Source: an uncultured Clostridia bacterium | GTDB taxonomy: Bacteria > Bacillota > Clostridia > Christensenellales > Aristaeellaceae | DNA length: 64,000 nucleotides | Direction of reading: 5' to 3' | NCBI GenBank assembly: GCA_934631025.1 | Contig: CAKTXR010000010.1 | Location: 1 to 64,000 of the forward strand | Part shown: positions 25,273 through 32,911 of the stretch, piece by piece | How positions within the stretch are numbered: position 1 is the first letter of the stretch | How the letters are laid out: each line of letters begins with the position of its first letter | Program-made: the position numbers and the translations under genes | Notes under the pieces: generated by a model | What the model saw: the letters and a program-made list of their open reading frames with translations, nothing else | Database searches by the model: none | What the model was told of the DNA's origin: nothing

Positions 25273-25995
25273 TCAGTCGAGTATTCTGCCGTCGGTGGAA
25301 ATCGTTACGACCTGCCACGGAATGAATTTCCCGCTCCGCTGCAAGGCCGTTTTCGCCGCGTGCTCCAGCCCACCGCAGCAGGGAACCTCCATGCGGACGA
25401 CGGTGACGCTCTTAATGTCGTTATTTCGGATGATCTCGGTGAGCTTCTCCGAATAGTCCACGCCGTCCAGCTTCGGACAGCCCACGAGGGTGATATGCCC
25501 CCTGATGAACCGCTCGTGGAAGGCGGCGTAGGCGTAGGCCGTGCAGTCGGCGGCGATCAGCAGCTTCGCCCCGTCAAAGTACGGCGCGTTCACCGGCACG
25601 AGCCTGATCTGCACCGGCCACTGTGCCAGCCGGCTGACCGGCTCCGCATGAGAAACCGCCGCGCCGGCGCATTCCGCGTGCTCGATCTTTTTCGACTGCG
25701 TGCCCGGGCAGCCGCAGGGCAGCGTCATGCCCTCTTTTCGCATCTTTTCCTGCATCTTTTTGCGCCTGTTGTCCATGGCGGCCTTCTCGTCATAGGCGAC
25801 CGCCTCGCGTTCCACAAAGGAAATCGCGCCGGTCGGGCAGGCAGGCAGACAGTCGCCCAGTCCGTCGCAGTAGTCGTCGCGCATCAGCTGCGCCTTGCCG
25901 TCCACCATCGCGATCGCGCCCTCGTGGCAGGCCGCGGCGCAGGCTCCGCAGCCGTTGCATTTATTTCGATCGATTTCAATAATCCGTCTCTTCAT
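25273..25995 (-). CDS. Ferredoxin-type 4Fe-4S protein, partner of Hcp
   Basis: This 240-residue protein starts with two iron-sulfur motifs. The first is a full C13-x2-C16-x2-C19-x3-C23. The second is YCDGLGDCLPACPTG, with C43, C49 and C53, lacking the usual second Cys. The rest (about 90-240) has further cysteines (LPCGCPG, VGCPKLDG, VPCCGGLEH) and no known catalytic site. Proteins of this type commonly adjoin hcp in Clostridia and probably feed it electrons. Start ATG has AAGGAGGGG 6 nt ahead. It is first in the hcp operon. Confidence 0.88.
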   Translation of the reverse strand: MKRRIIEIDRNKCNGCGACAAACHEGAIAMVDGKAQLMRDDYCDGLGDCLPACPTGAISFVEREAVAYDEKAAMDNRRKKMQEKMRKEGMTLPCGCPGTQSKKIEHAECAGAAVSHAEPVSRLAQWPVQIRLVPVNAPYFDGAKLLIAADCTAYAYAAFHERFIRGHITLVGCPKLDGVDYSEKLTEIIRNNDIKSVTVVRMEVPCCGGLEHAAKTALQRSGKFIPWQVVTISTDGRILD

Positions 25996-26008
25996 TGAAG
26001 TCCCCTCC

Positions 26009-26037
26009 TTGCTTATCTGCGCTCATTATAGTATAAT
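26009..26037 (+). promoter_or_regulatory. Promoter of the Crp/Fnr regulator
   Basis: TTGCTT, 17 bp, TATAAT. The start near 26044 would fall inside the palindromic operator, suiting autorepression. Confidence 0.6.
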
Positions 26038-26058
26038 GGAGTCAACAAGTCTGTTGAA
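26030..26058 (-). promoter_or_regulatory. Promoter of the ferredoxin-hcp operon
   Basis: TTCAAC, 17 bp, TATACT on the minus strand. The -35 box is part of the palindrome. A second -10 (TATAAT, 26030-26025) lies just downstream with no good -35. Confidence 0.5.
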
Positions 26059-26066
26059 TTTTCAAC
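26042..26066. promoter_or_regulatory. Overlapping palindromes, likely Crp/Fnr operator
   Basis: TCAACA-AGTC-TGTTGA (26042-26057) and GTTGAATTTTCAAC (26053-26066) overlap and share TGTTGA. Both lie between the divergent hcp and Crp/Fnr start sites, over the hcp -35 region. Confidence 0.65.
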
Positions 26067-26081
26067 GCATCGAGGTTTTTT

Positions 26082-26744
26082 ATGAACAATTTTCTGTCCG
26101 TCATCCGCTCCGCACCGCTCTTTTCGGGCGTTTCCGAGGACGAGCTGACCGCCATGCTCGCCTGTCTCAATGCCGAAACGAGGGACTTTCCCAAGGACGC
26201 CTTCATACTGCGCGCCGGCGATACGGCCGAATCGATCGGCCTTGTGTTGTCGGGCAGCGTGCTGGTCATACAGGAGGACGTCTGGGGCAACCGCAACATC
26301 CTCTCCAAGGCGGGGCCGGGGCAGACCTTCGCCGCCGCGTTTGCCTGCGCGTCCGGCGCGGCGCTGAACGTGAGCGTGATCGCCGAAACGCCCGCCGCCG
26401 CGCTGTTTTTGAACGTGAAGCGCATACTGACCGTGTGCCCCTCCGCCTGCGCGCATCACAGCCGGATCATCCGCAATCTGCTGGGCGAGCTGGCCGAGAA
26501 GAACCTGCGCTTCAGCGAAAAGCTCACGCACATGGGCCAGCGCACCACGCGCGCGAAGCTGATGTCCTATCTCTCCGCCGAAGCGCAGCGGCTGGGGAAA
26601 TACGAATTCGACGTTCCCTTTTCGCGGCAGCAGCTGGCGGATTATCTCGCGGTGGAGCGCAGCGGATTGTCGCTGGAGCTGGGGAAAATGCGCGGCGAGG
26701 GGCTTATCGATTTCCACAAGAGCCATTTTGTTTTGAAGGTGTAA
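26082..26744 (+). CDS. Crp/Fnr family transcriptional regulator
   Basis: This 220-residue regulator has an N-terminal cyclic-nucleotide-binding-type beta barrel (about 10-120, LFSGVSEDEL, GLVLSGSVLVIQED) and a C-terminal winged helix (about 150-220). The recognition region is FSRQQLADYLAVERSGLSLE, then LGKMRGEGLIDF. It lacks the Fnr N-terminal cysteine cluster; cysteines at 28, 88, 118 and 122 do not form it. The layout beside hcp matches nitrosative-stress regulators (HcpR-like), which sense NO through haem. Start ATG has CGAGG 8 nt ahead. Divergent position and shared palindromes suggest it controls hcp and itself. Confidence 0.88.
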   Translation: MNNFLSVIRSAPLFSGVSEDELTAMLACLNAETRDFPKDAFILRAGDTAESIGLVLSGSVLVIQEDVWGNRNILSKAGPGQTFAAAFACASGAALNVSVIAETPAAALFLNVKRILTVCPSACAHHSRIIRNLLGELAEKNLRFSEKLTHMGQRTTRAKLMSYLSAEAQRLGKYEFDVPFSRQQLADYLAVERSGLSLELGKMRGEGLIDFHKSHFVLKV

Positions 26745-26775
26745 GGCGCTACATCTGCCGTTATCTGATAGCGCC
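26745..26775 (+). terminator. Stem-loop after the Crp/Fnr gene
   Basis: GGCGCTA and TAGCGCC form a perfect 7-bp stem directly after the stop codon. No T-run follows, so read-through into the small ORFs is possible. Confidence 0.5.
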
Positions 26776-26826
26776 CTATAAAAATGTACAAAAAAAGAAA
26801 GGCGCCGCAATCAGCGCATCGTTGAG

Positions 26827-26910
26827 ATGACACTGATCACGGCGATCATCAGCTTGGTCACTGCATTGATTAACATGCTGGCCGCATTAATCGATCGGAT
26901 GACCAGATGA
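26827..26910 (+). CDS. Putative 27-residue amphipathic peptide
   Basis: A tiny frame encodes a peptide that starts MTLITAIISLVTALIN and ends LIDRMTR. Hydrophobic residues recur at 3/4, 7/8, 10/11, 14/15, 18, 21/22 and 25, so it should form one amphipathic helix with Thr, Ser, Asn, Asp and Arg on the other face. In shape this recalls phenol-soluble-modulin-type peptides, but no homology is claimed. No strong ribosome site precedes the ATG. A GC-rich hairpin follows 1 bp after the stop, supporting a short transcript. I do not recognise a family. Confidence 0.4.
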   Translation: MTLITAIISLVTALINMLAALIDRMTR

Positions 26911-26911
26911 T

Positions 26912-26940
26912 GGGAGGGGCTTTAAGCCCCTTCCCCCTTT
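26912..26940 (+). terminator. Hairpin after the 27-residue peptide
   Basis: AGGGGCT, loop TTA, AGCCCCT, extended by GGG/CCC, followed by CCTTT. Likely a weak terminator. Confidence 0.55.
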
Positions 26941-26972
26941 CAAAATTATAGCGTTGCCCGCTGTCGTTGTCA

Positions 26973-27071
26973 ATGGAAACTTTTATGCTGATCGTCCAAA
27001 TCGTCAATGTTGTCAGCTCGCTCGCTCTTGTCATTATGCTGGCACGTATTCGCAAGGAGATGAAGAAGTAA
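26973..27071 (+). CDS. Putative 32-residue single-span membrane microprotein
   Basis: The frame codes for METFMLIVQIVNVVSSLALV, IMLARIR and KEMKK: one membrane helix (about residues 5-24) followed by a basic tail. That layout is shared by small holin-like or type I toxin-like proteins and by YvrJ-type proteins, but no family is certain. The first ATG lacks a ribosome site; a second ATG at 26985 has TGGAAA ahead and would give 28 residues. Its stop TAA shares its last base with the next ATG (TAATG), so the two are probably translated together. Confidence 0.45.
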   Translation: METFMLIVQIVNVVSSLALVIMLARIRKEMKK

Positions 27072-27265
27072 TGATCTTGCACAAGGTATCCCGCAAAGGC
27101 TGCCGCATCACCGCGTACACCGTAACGATCGGCTCTGCCGAAGCCCGCAAGGCCGGCTTTCTCAACGAAAACGGCACCTCAAAAGAGCTTGAAAAGCTCG
27201 TCGACGAAAAGGCCGGAACCATCACAATCCGCGTCGCGCGCCCTGCCGAAGAGCAATCCGAATAA
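27071..27265 (+). CDS. Small hypothetical protein (64 residues)
   Basis: This unrecognised protein begins MILHKVSRKGCRITAYTVTI and ends TITIRVARPAEEQSE. Predicted strands at both ends and a helix in the middle (SKELEKLVDE) give a compact mixed fold. Start ATG has AAGGAG 11 nt ahead, inside the preceding microprotein. Codon use is like that of the neighbouring genes, and a clear terminator follows 4 bp after the stop, so I take it as real. Pairing with a membrane microprotein allows a toxin-antitoxin or membrane-sensor idea, but nothing proves it. Confidence 0.7.
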   Translation: MILHKVSRKGCRITAYTVTIGSAEARKAGFLNENGTSKELEKLVDEKAGTITIRVARPAEEQSE

Positions 27266-27269
27266 CCCC

Positions 27270-27297
27270 AAGGCCGGTTTCTGTACCGGCCTTTTTC
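27270..27297 (+). terminator. Terminator of the microprotein unit
   Basis: AAGGCCGGT, 6-nt loop, ACCGGCCTT, then TTT. Confidence 0.9.
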
Positions 27298-27311
27298 CTT
27301 GCCGCCCCGCC

Positions 27312-27340
27312 TTGACAGACGCGGGACGCGCGGCTATAAT
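27312..27340 (+). promoter_or_regulatory. Promoter of the thiamine pyrophosphokinase operon
   Basis: TTGACA, 17 bp, TATAAT: perfect consensus boxes and spacing. Confidence 0.85.
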
Positions 27341-27377
27341 GGAACCATTCATTCCGCAAAAGGAGATTGCTTTTTCA

Positions 27378-28016
27378 ATGAAACCGGTCTGCATCATCGC
27401 CGGAGCGGGCGATTTTTATGAGGACGCGCCCATCGCGCCGCGCGCGGAGGATTTCGTCATCGCCGCCGACGCGGGCTATACGGCGCTCTGTCAGCGGGGC
27501 GTGCGCGTCGACGAGGTCATCGGCGATTTCGATTCCATGGGCCACGCGCCCGATCACCCGAACGTCTATCGCCTGCCCGTCGAAAAGGACGACACCGATA
27601 TGCTGTTCGCGCTGCGCGTGGGGCTGAAGCGCGGCTACAGGGAGTTTCACCTCTACGGCGGCGTGGGCGGCCGACTCGACCACACGCTGGCCAATCTGCA
27701 ATGCCTCGCCTGGCTGGCGCGCCAGGGCTGCCGCGGCTATCTCTACGGCGACGGGTGCGTCCTGAGCGCCATCTTCAATGAGACCATTCGCTTCATGCCG
27801 CTCAAAGACGGCATATTCTCGCTCTTCGCGCACGGCGGCACGGCGCACGGCGTGACGATCAGGGGGCTTAAATACACGCTGGACGGCGCGGACGTGGGCT
27901 GCGATTTCCCCATCGGCGTGAGCAACGCCTTTATCGGACAGCCCGCCGAGGTATCCGTGCGCGACGGACTGCTGATCGTCTCCTTCCCCTATGGCGCGCT
28001 CAGAGACGATGGCTGA
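27378..28016 (+). CDS. thiN: Thiamine pyrophosphokinase
   Basis: This 212-residue enzyme converts thiamine to thiamine diphosphate with ATP. Family blocks are CIIAGAGDFYED, VIAADAGYTALCQRG, VIGDFDSMGHAP, KDDTDMLFALRVGL (acidic metal site) and GGVGGRLDHTLANLQCL. The C-terminal beta domain (FSLFAHGGTAHGVTIRGLKY) matches the thiamine-binding part. Start ATG has AAGGAGA 12 nt ahead. No TPP riboswitch fits in the short leader. The next gene starts 8 nt before its stop, so the two form an operon. Confidence 0.94.
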   Translation: MKPVCIIAGAGDFYEDAPIAPRAEDFVIAADAGYTALCQRGVRVDEVIGDFDSMGHAPDHPNVYRLPVEKDDTDMLFALRVGLKRGYREFHLYGGVGGRLDHTLANLQCLAWLARQGCRGYLYGDGCVLSAIFNETIRFMPLKDGIFSLFAHGGTAHGVTIRGLKYTLDGADVGCDFPIGVSNAFIGQPAEVSVRDGLLIVSFPYGALRDDG

Positions 28017-28659
28017 TCCGCTGCGCCGTCTGAACGCCGTTCGAGCGCCCGGAGCGCCGCTGCCGCTCGGGACGCGCATTGTCTGCACGCTGCTCGTTCT
28101 GCTCCTCGGCGCGGGCATGGGCGCTGTGGCCAAGGCGCTGGACTGCACGCCGTCGAACGCGCTGCCCTTCCTGCTTCAGCGGCTCGATCTGCGCAACGTG
28201 TTCAGCCGCGCCGGCATATGGGCGCTGATCGGGCTGGGGCTGTCGGTTTACGCGCCCTCGCCCCGCCGCGCCGCGTTCAATGTGTTCGCCTTTTTCGCGG
28301 GCATGACGGCGGCCTACTATCTCTATTCCGCGCTGATCGCCGGCTTTTTTCCCGCGCGCTACGCCATGATCTGGTTCGGCCTGACGCTGCTCTCCCCGAT
28401 TCCCGCCGTCCTCTGCTGGTATGCCGCAGGGCGGGGACGGATCGCGCTCGCGCTCTCGACGCTTATCGTCGCGGCGCTGTTCGACATGACGTTTTCATTC
28501 GGCTGGTTCTATGTGGACGCGGTTTCGCCGGTTGAGGCGGCTGTTTTCATCGCCGCGCTGGTCGTGCTGCGCAGAAGGCCCGCCGAAATGCTGATCATGA
28601 CGCTCAGCGGCTGCGCGCTGGCCTTTGTGATTGCGCCGCTGCTGCCCTTCAGGCTCTGA
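28009..28659 (+). CDS. Six-helix membrane protein of unknown function
   Basis: This 216-residue protein has about six membrane helices and no soluble domain. Its start ATG overlaps the thiN stop by 8 nt. A basic N-terminus (MADPLRRLNAVRAPG) precedes the first helix (IVCTLLVLLLGAGMGAVAK). The position after thiN suggests a link to thiamine, but no known thiamine transporter (ThiT, PnuT) signature is visible. The family is unrecognised. Confidence 0.8.
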   Translation: MADPLRRLNAVRAPGAPLPLGTRIVCTLLVLLLGAGMGAVAKALDCTPSNALPFLLQRLDLRNVFSRAGIWALIGLGLSVYAPSPRRAAFNVFAFFAGMTAAYYLYSALIAGFFPARYAMIWFGLTLLSPIPAVLCWYAAGRGRIALALSTLIVAALFDMTFSFGWFYVDAVSPVEAAVFIAALVVLRRRPAEMLIMTLSGCALAFVIAPLLPFRL

Positions 28660-28753
28660 CGATCGCATTCTGCGCTTCGCAGTTACCCCGTCTGAGGATT
28701 TGCGTGCTGGCATTCCCATTGAACGGAAGCCTGTCAGCGCCCGCCCTCATGAC

Positions 28754-28797
28754 AAAAACGGACGCTCCTCTCATTGCGAGAAGGAGCGTCCGTTTTC
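28754..28797. terminator. Two-way terminator between the thiN operon and the glycosidase operon
   Basis: AAAAACGGACGCTCCT, 12-nt loop, AGGAGCGTCCGTTTTC. A/T runs flank both sides. Confidence 0.9.
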
Positions 28798-28814
28798 ATT
28801 TATACTATACGATA

Positions 28815-31358
28815 TTACTTTTTGCGCCAGAGCGTGACGCGGCCGCCCAGTCCGGGCCGGTTCATCGCGACGAACGTCGAGAACGCATCGCGCTGCCTGC
28901 GCGCCAGCGTCGTGGAGACGACGATTTCGAGCGTGTTGCCGCCCTTTCTGCCCAGCCCGCTCAGATCGAAGCGGTAGGGCGGGCAGATGCGATGCCCCGC
29001 GCACTGGCCGTTCAGATACACCTGCGCCGAATCGCCCACCTCGTCCAGCTCGAGCGCGGCGGCGTTTTCGAGATCGTCAAGCCGCGCCGTATAGCGGATG
29101 CGCCCGGCGAAATCCCAGATATCCTTTTCGACCGTACGCAGCGGACTGTTCTCGGCCAGCAGCGCATAGCGCGTCATATCGGTGCAGTCGGCGGTTTCGA
29201 TCGTCCAGAGCATCTCGAGCGCTTCCGGCTCGAGCGCCGGTTCCGCCGGAGACTGCGCCGCGTCCGCGCCGTCAAAGACCAGCACGACCGACTCGTACGG
29301 CGCGAGCGACACGGCCGCACGGCCGTCCTCCGCCGTCAGGCTGCGGGCCTTTCCGCCCTGCCAGTCGAGCAGCGTATACGCGCCGCGCACCGGCAGATGC
29401 ACGACCGTCTCGGCGCGGCGGTCGGTGGCCTCGTTAAAGAACATGAACAAATGGCTGCCGTCTGCCTTTTCCTGGTGCATATAGCGCAGCAGCGTGCAGG
29501 GCGTTTCGAGCGTAATATCGGCCTTTCCGCGCGCGATCAGCTCGCCGGCAAGACGTTCAAGCGGCACGACCTCCACCGGCGCGTTCTCCGTCGCGCGATC
29601 GACCTCGATGACCGTAACGCCGTGCTCCCTGAGCACCTCAAGGCCGTCCAGCACGAACTGCGGCAGATACTCGGCGTACGGCACGACCAGCGCGTCGTAG
29701 GCGGCGCTGCCCGCCAGCCAGCGCCCGTTCTCGAACACGGCGGTTTTCAGCTCGTCGGCCGGCACGATGTCGAAATCCAGCTGATGATCGAGCAGCTCGA
29801 CCGCCGGCCAGTCATCCAGCATACATTCCCTGCCCGACCACTCGCCCTCGGCGTGATAGAGCAGCGCGATGCGCGCCACGCGGTTGCCGTCTAAAAGCGT
29901 GCTCATGGCGTTGGTGTAGCGCATCAGCTTTGCAAAAGCTTCGAACTGCGGGTTTTCGCCGTCCGCGTCGAAATGCGGCGGGCAGTCCGGATTGGGATAA
30001 ATCGGCGAGAAGGCGTGCGGCACGAACCAGTTCACGCCGCGCACCAGCAGGTAATCGATCAGCCACTTCATCATGGCCGAATCCTCCGCCCAGCCGTACG
30101 CGCCGAACACCTCGCACATGGCGCGGTTGTTCATATGCGGCCGGATGTGCGCCAGCGACGGCGCAAGCTTGCCCAGCACATACTGGAAGAACGCCGGATC
30201 GGCGCGATGCCCCGCGCAGATGGCCGAGCTGACGTGATGCGCAAAGCCGGGCATGACCTGATGCAGCACGATGTCTATGCCGGCCATGTCCTGCCCCTCG
30301 AGCGCGCGGAAGTAGTGCCCCGCCGAGCAGCCCAGACGGGCGTGCGCGTTCTGATCCTCGATGATGTGGCCGATGTACATAACGCCGTGCGCGCGGCACC
30401 AGTCGCCCACGCGCTTTGTGAAGCGCTGGCCGTAGAGCGTCGACACAACGTCCATATACGCTTCGCGCAGCTCGACGCTGCCCTCGCCCTCATACCAGAG
30501 GAGCGGCAGAATGTCGGTCACGTCGCGTCCCATCTTGGCGGCGAGCCGGTCGAACATGTCGGCGCACCAGGGCATGGCCAGGCCGGGCTGGCCGGGCTTC
30601 GAATCGTAAAAGCCGCGGCTGGGCATGGAGCCGAATACGTTGGCGTTGCCGATGCACGGCTCGTCCGAGAAGAAGCCCACCAGCTCCCTGCCGAAATACT
30701 CGCCGACATGGCTGTAATGCGCTTCGTAGACCGCCTCGATGAGCACGTCCACGGAGGACGCGTCCAGCATATTGATGTAAGGCGTTTTCGGCCCCCACGC
30801 GCCGGCGTGCGTCAGCCAGAGCGAGAACACGCGCCAGCAGCCCTCGGGCAGATCGCAGGACACGAAATGTCCGCTCTCATCGACCTTGAGCAGTATGCGC
30901 GCGCTCATGTCCAGCGCCTCGTCATAGCCGCTGCGTTTGACGGCATAGGCCGCGACGAAGCGATCCTCGGGCGTGAAGCCCTTGATCAGCACGTCCGCGC
31001 GGCGCGGGCCGATCACGTCGGTGTGCTGCTCGGCCAGATGCAGCCGCCGCTTTTCGGGATATTTCTTCTCGACCATGCCCACGGCCATGCCGGTGGGAAA
31101 GTGCTTGTCGTCGAGAATCCACACCTTCATATTCAGCGCGCGGGCCTCGGCCAGCACCTTTTTGAGCGTTTCCCACCATGTCTCGCCGCAGAAGTCCTCG
31201 AATGTGCGCGATTCCAGGCACATGGCGCTCACGCCGCAGTCGTGGATGCGGTGGATCTGCCGCTTCGTCTTTTCCCAGTCCTCGCCCATCATCCAGAGAA
31301 AGGGCAGGATGTGATTTTCGCTTTCGCCTTTTATGATGTTGTCAAGCCATTTCTGCAT
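28815..31358 (-). CDS. GH106-like glycoside hydrolase family protein
   Basis: This 847-residue protein resembles the large GH106/rhamnosidase-like glycosyl hydrolases. It has a TIM-barrel N-terminal half (ILPFLWMMGEDWEKTKRQI, VWILDDKHFPTGMAVG, LVGFFSDEPCIGN with a likely acidic catalytic site), a central Rossmann-like part (YDALVVPYAEYLP) and a C-terminal jelly-roll of about 150 residues (AQVYLNGQCAGH). No signal peptide is present, so it would act inside the cell on imported oligosaccharides. It lies 6 bp after the GH39-like gene in one operon. The substrate, perhaps a rhamnoside, is inferred only. Confidence 0.8.
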   Translation of the reverse strand: MQKWLDNIIKGESENHILPFLWMMGEDWEKTKRQIHRIHDCGVSAMCLESRTFEDFCGETWWETLKKVLAEARALNMKVWILDDKHFPTGMAVGMVEKKYPEKRRLHLAEQHTDVIGPRRADVLIKGFTPEDRFVAAYAVKRSGYDEALDMSARILLKVDESGHFVSCDLPEGCWRVFSLWLTHAGAWGPKTPYINMLDASSVDVLIEAVYEAHYSHVGEYFGRELVGFFSDEPCIGNANVFGSMPSRGFYDSKPGQPGLAMPWCADMFDRLAAKMGRDVTDILPLLWYEGEGSVELREAYMDVVSTLYGQRFTKRVGDWCRAHGVMYIGHIIEDQNAHARLGCSAGHYFRALEGQDMAGIDIVLHQVMPGFAHHVSSAICAGHRADPAFFQYVLGKLAPSLAHIRPHMNNRAMCEVFGAYGWAEDSAMMKWLIDYLLVRGVNWFVPHAFSPIYPNPDCPPHFDADGENPQFEAFAKLMRYTNAMSTLLDGNRVARIALLYHAEGEWSGRECMLDDWPAVELLDHQLDFDIVPADELKTAVFENGRWLAGSAAYDALVVPYAEYLPQFVLDGLEVLREHGVTVIEVDRATENAPVEVVPLERLAGELIARGKADITLETPCTLLRYMHQEKADGSHLFMFFNEATDRRAETVVHLPVRGAYTLLDWQGGKARSLTAEDGRAAVSLAPYESVVLVFDGADAAQSPAEPALEPEALEMLWTIETADCTDMTRYALLAENSPLRTVEKDIWDFAGRIRYTARLDDLENAAALELDEVGDSAQVYLNGQCAGHRICPPYRFDLSGLGRKGGNTLEIVVSTTLARRQRDAFSTFVAMNRPGLGGRVTLWRKK

Positions 31359-31364
31359 ATCTCT

Positions 31365-32672
31365 TTACAGCGTGATGTAGACCATCGTCTCTCCGTCCAG
31401 CTGCAGGACGTTGTCGTGAATGAGTTCTCTCTTCTCCATGCGGCGGTGCGCCGAGGTTTCCTCGCAGACGGCCTGCGCCAGGTCGCAGCCCAGCGCCGTC
31501 AAATCGATCGAGCAGCCGCCCTTCGTATTGACGATCATGATCCCCTTCTTCTCGCCGTTTGTCGCGGCCACGGCGTAAACGCCCGCGCGGTCGCAGTCGA
31601 GCGCGACCTGCTCGCCCAGCTGAAGGAGCCGGCCGAACATCACGAACGCGTCGTAATCGGCGTAGGGCTGGCGCGTGATGGGGTTGAACAGGCTGCCGTA
31701 TTCGGACGTGCCGATGCGCGCGTCATAGAAGCAGGCGGTGTCCACCGGCGCGTTCTGGAAGGCGCAGAGCATACCGCCCACATAGGCCGCGTGCTGCATC
31801 AGGCCAAACACGCGCGGCGAGGGGTTCCACTCGTTGAGCTGCGTCTCCACATCGGCAAAGCCATAGCTGTCGAGCGTCCTGCGGCAGTAGTCGGCGTGGA
31901 TCATCGTGGTTTCGACGTCCGCGTAGCTGTGCCACGAGAAGAAATCCAGCGGCGCCTTGTGCTCCTCCGAGGAAATCCACTCGAGGAAGCCGGTGAAGAA
32001 ATCGACGAAATACTGCTGGCGCGGGCTGGGCTTCTCCTCGGTGATCGCATAGAAGCCGCAGCTGGCAAAGCCGCCGATCTTGAGATGCGGGAAGCACTTT
32101 TTCAGATGGCGCGCCGTGACCTCGTAGAGGCGGTAGTAATCCTCCCTGCTGCCCTGCCACATGGCGTTTTCCCTGAGATCGAAGCTGTTGTCCGGCTCGT
32201 TCCAGATCTCCCAGAAATTGATCTTGAAATGATAGCCGTTCGCCCAGCCCTCGGTGTAGTGGCGGATGATGTGTTCGCAGATGCGCGCCCACTTCTCGTA
32301 ATCCTTCGGCGGGAAGATGCGCGGGCTGGCGTAGCGGTCGACGATGTTCTCAATGGCCACGCCCAGCCGGTAGACCGGCTCCACGCCCGCCTTGTCGAGC
32401 GCTGCAAGCAGCCAGTCGGTGTACGGGAAGAAATAGCTCGCCGGATCGTTCTCGTCCGCGTCGAAATTCGGGAATACGTTTGGAATATCGACAAAGCGGC
32501 CGCCGCCGAACGTACCGCCCACGTCGTGCAGGCGGGAATACGGTATGTTCGCCTCGGTCAGGAAATGAAACAGATCGTCATAGGCCGCGCCCCAGATCGG
32601 CGGCTGACCCACGCCGTTGACCTTCTTGATCGGGCCGACGGGCTTATTGAAATTGACTGTCATCGTCGCCAT
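31365..32672 (-). CDS. GH39-like glycoside hydrolase (beta-xylosidase type)
   Basis: This 435-residue TIM-barrel glycosidase carries the GH39 acid/base motif in FWEIWNEPDNSF and the opening GVGQPPIW and PYSRLHDVGG that fit beta-xylosidases and alpha-iduronidases. A C-terminal beta domain follows. No signal peptide is seen. Start ATG at 32672 has AGGAGG 8 nt ahead. It is first of a two-gene operon with the GH106-like protein and divergent from an N-acetylhexosamine-kinase-like gene. The nucleophile is probably the Glu in DVETQLNEWNPS. The exact substrate is unknown. Confidence 0.87.
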   Translation of the reverse strand: MATMTVNFNKPVGPIKKVNGVGQPPIWGAAYDDLFHFLTEANIPYSRLHDVGGTFGGGRFVDIPNVFPNFDADENDPASYFFPYTDWLLAALDKAGVEPVYRLGVAIENIVDRYASPRIFPPKDYEKWARICEHIIRHYTEGWANGYHFKINFWEIWNEPDNSFDLRENAMWQGSREDYYRLYEVTARHLKKCFPHLKIGGFASCGFYAITEEKPSPRQQYFVDFFTGFLEWISSEEHKAPLDFFSWHSYADVETTMIHADYCRRTLDSYGFADVETQLNEWNPSPRVFGLMQHAAYVGGMLCAFQNAPVDTACFYDARIGTSEYGSLFNPITRQPYADYDAFVMFGRLLQLGEQVALDCDRAGVYAVAATNGEKKGIMIVNTKGGCSIDLTALGCDLAQAVCEETSAHRRMEKRELIHDNVLQLDGETMVYITL

Positions 32673-32739
32673 GGTTTTCGTCCTCCTGCAATATGTCTGC
32701 TGATTTAAGGAATCAACGCGCTCTTAACGCGCCGCCTTC

Positions 32740-32768
32740 ATTATAACAGCCGCGGCGCGCAATTTCAA
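32740..32768 (-). promoter_or_regulatory. Promoter of the glycosidase operon
   Basis: TTGAAA, 17 bp, TATAAT on the minus strand. Confidence 0.75.
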
Positions 32769-32797
32769 TACGTCCATTGGATTTTATATGAACGCGC

Positions 32798-32826
32798 TTG
32801 ATTTTCTGCTCCGTGTGAGGTATACT
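32798..32826 (+). promoter_or_regulatory. Promoter of the kinase gene
   Basis: TTGATT, 17 bp, TATACT, about 85 bp before the start codon and divergent from the glycosidase promoter 29 bp away. Confidence 0.7.
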
Positions 32827-32911
32827 GGTTATGTATCTCTATAATAAGGCTTTTTTCAGGCGCTTTCACTTGCCCGGAAGGCGCGATCCGTCAAATTGGA
32901 GGATTATTTTC

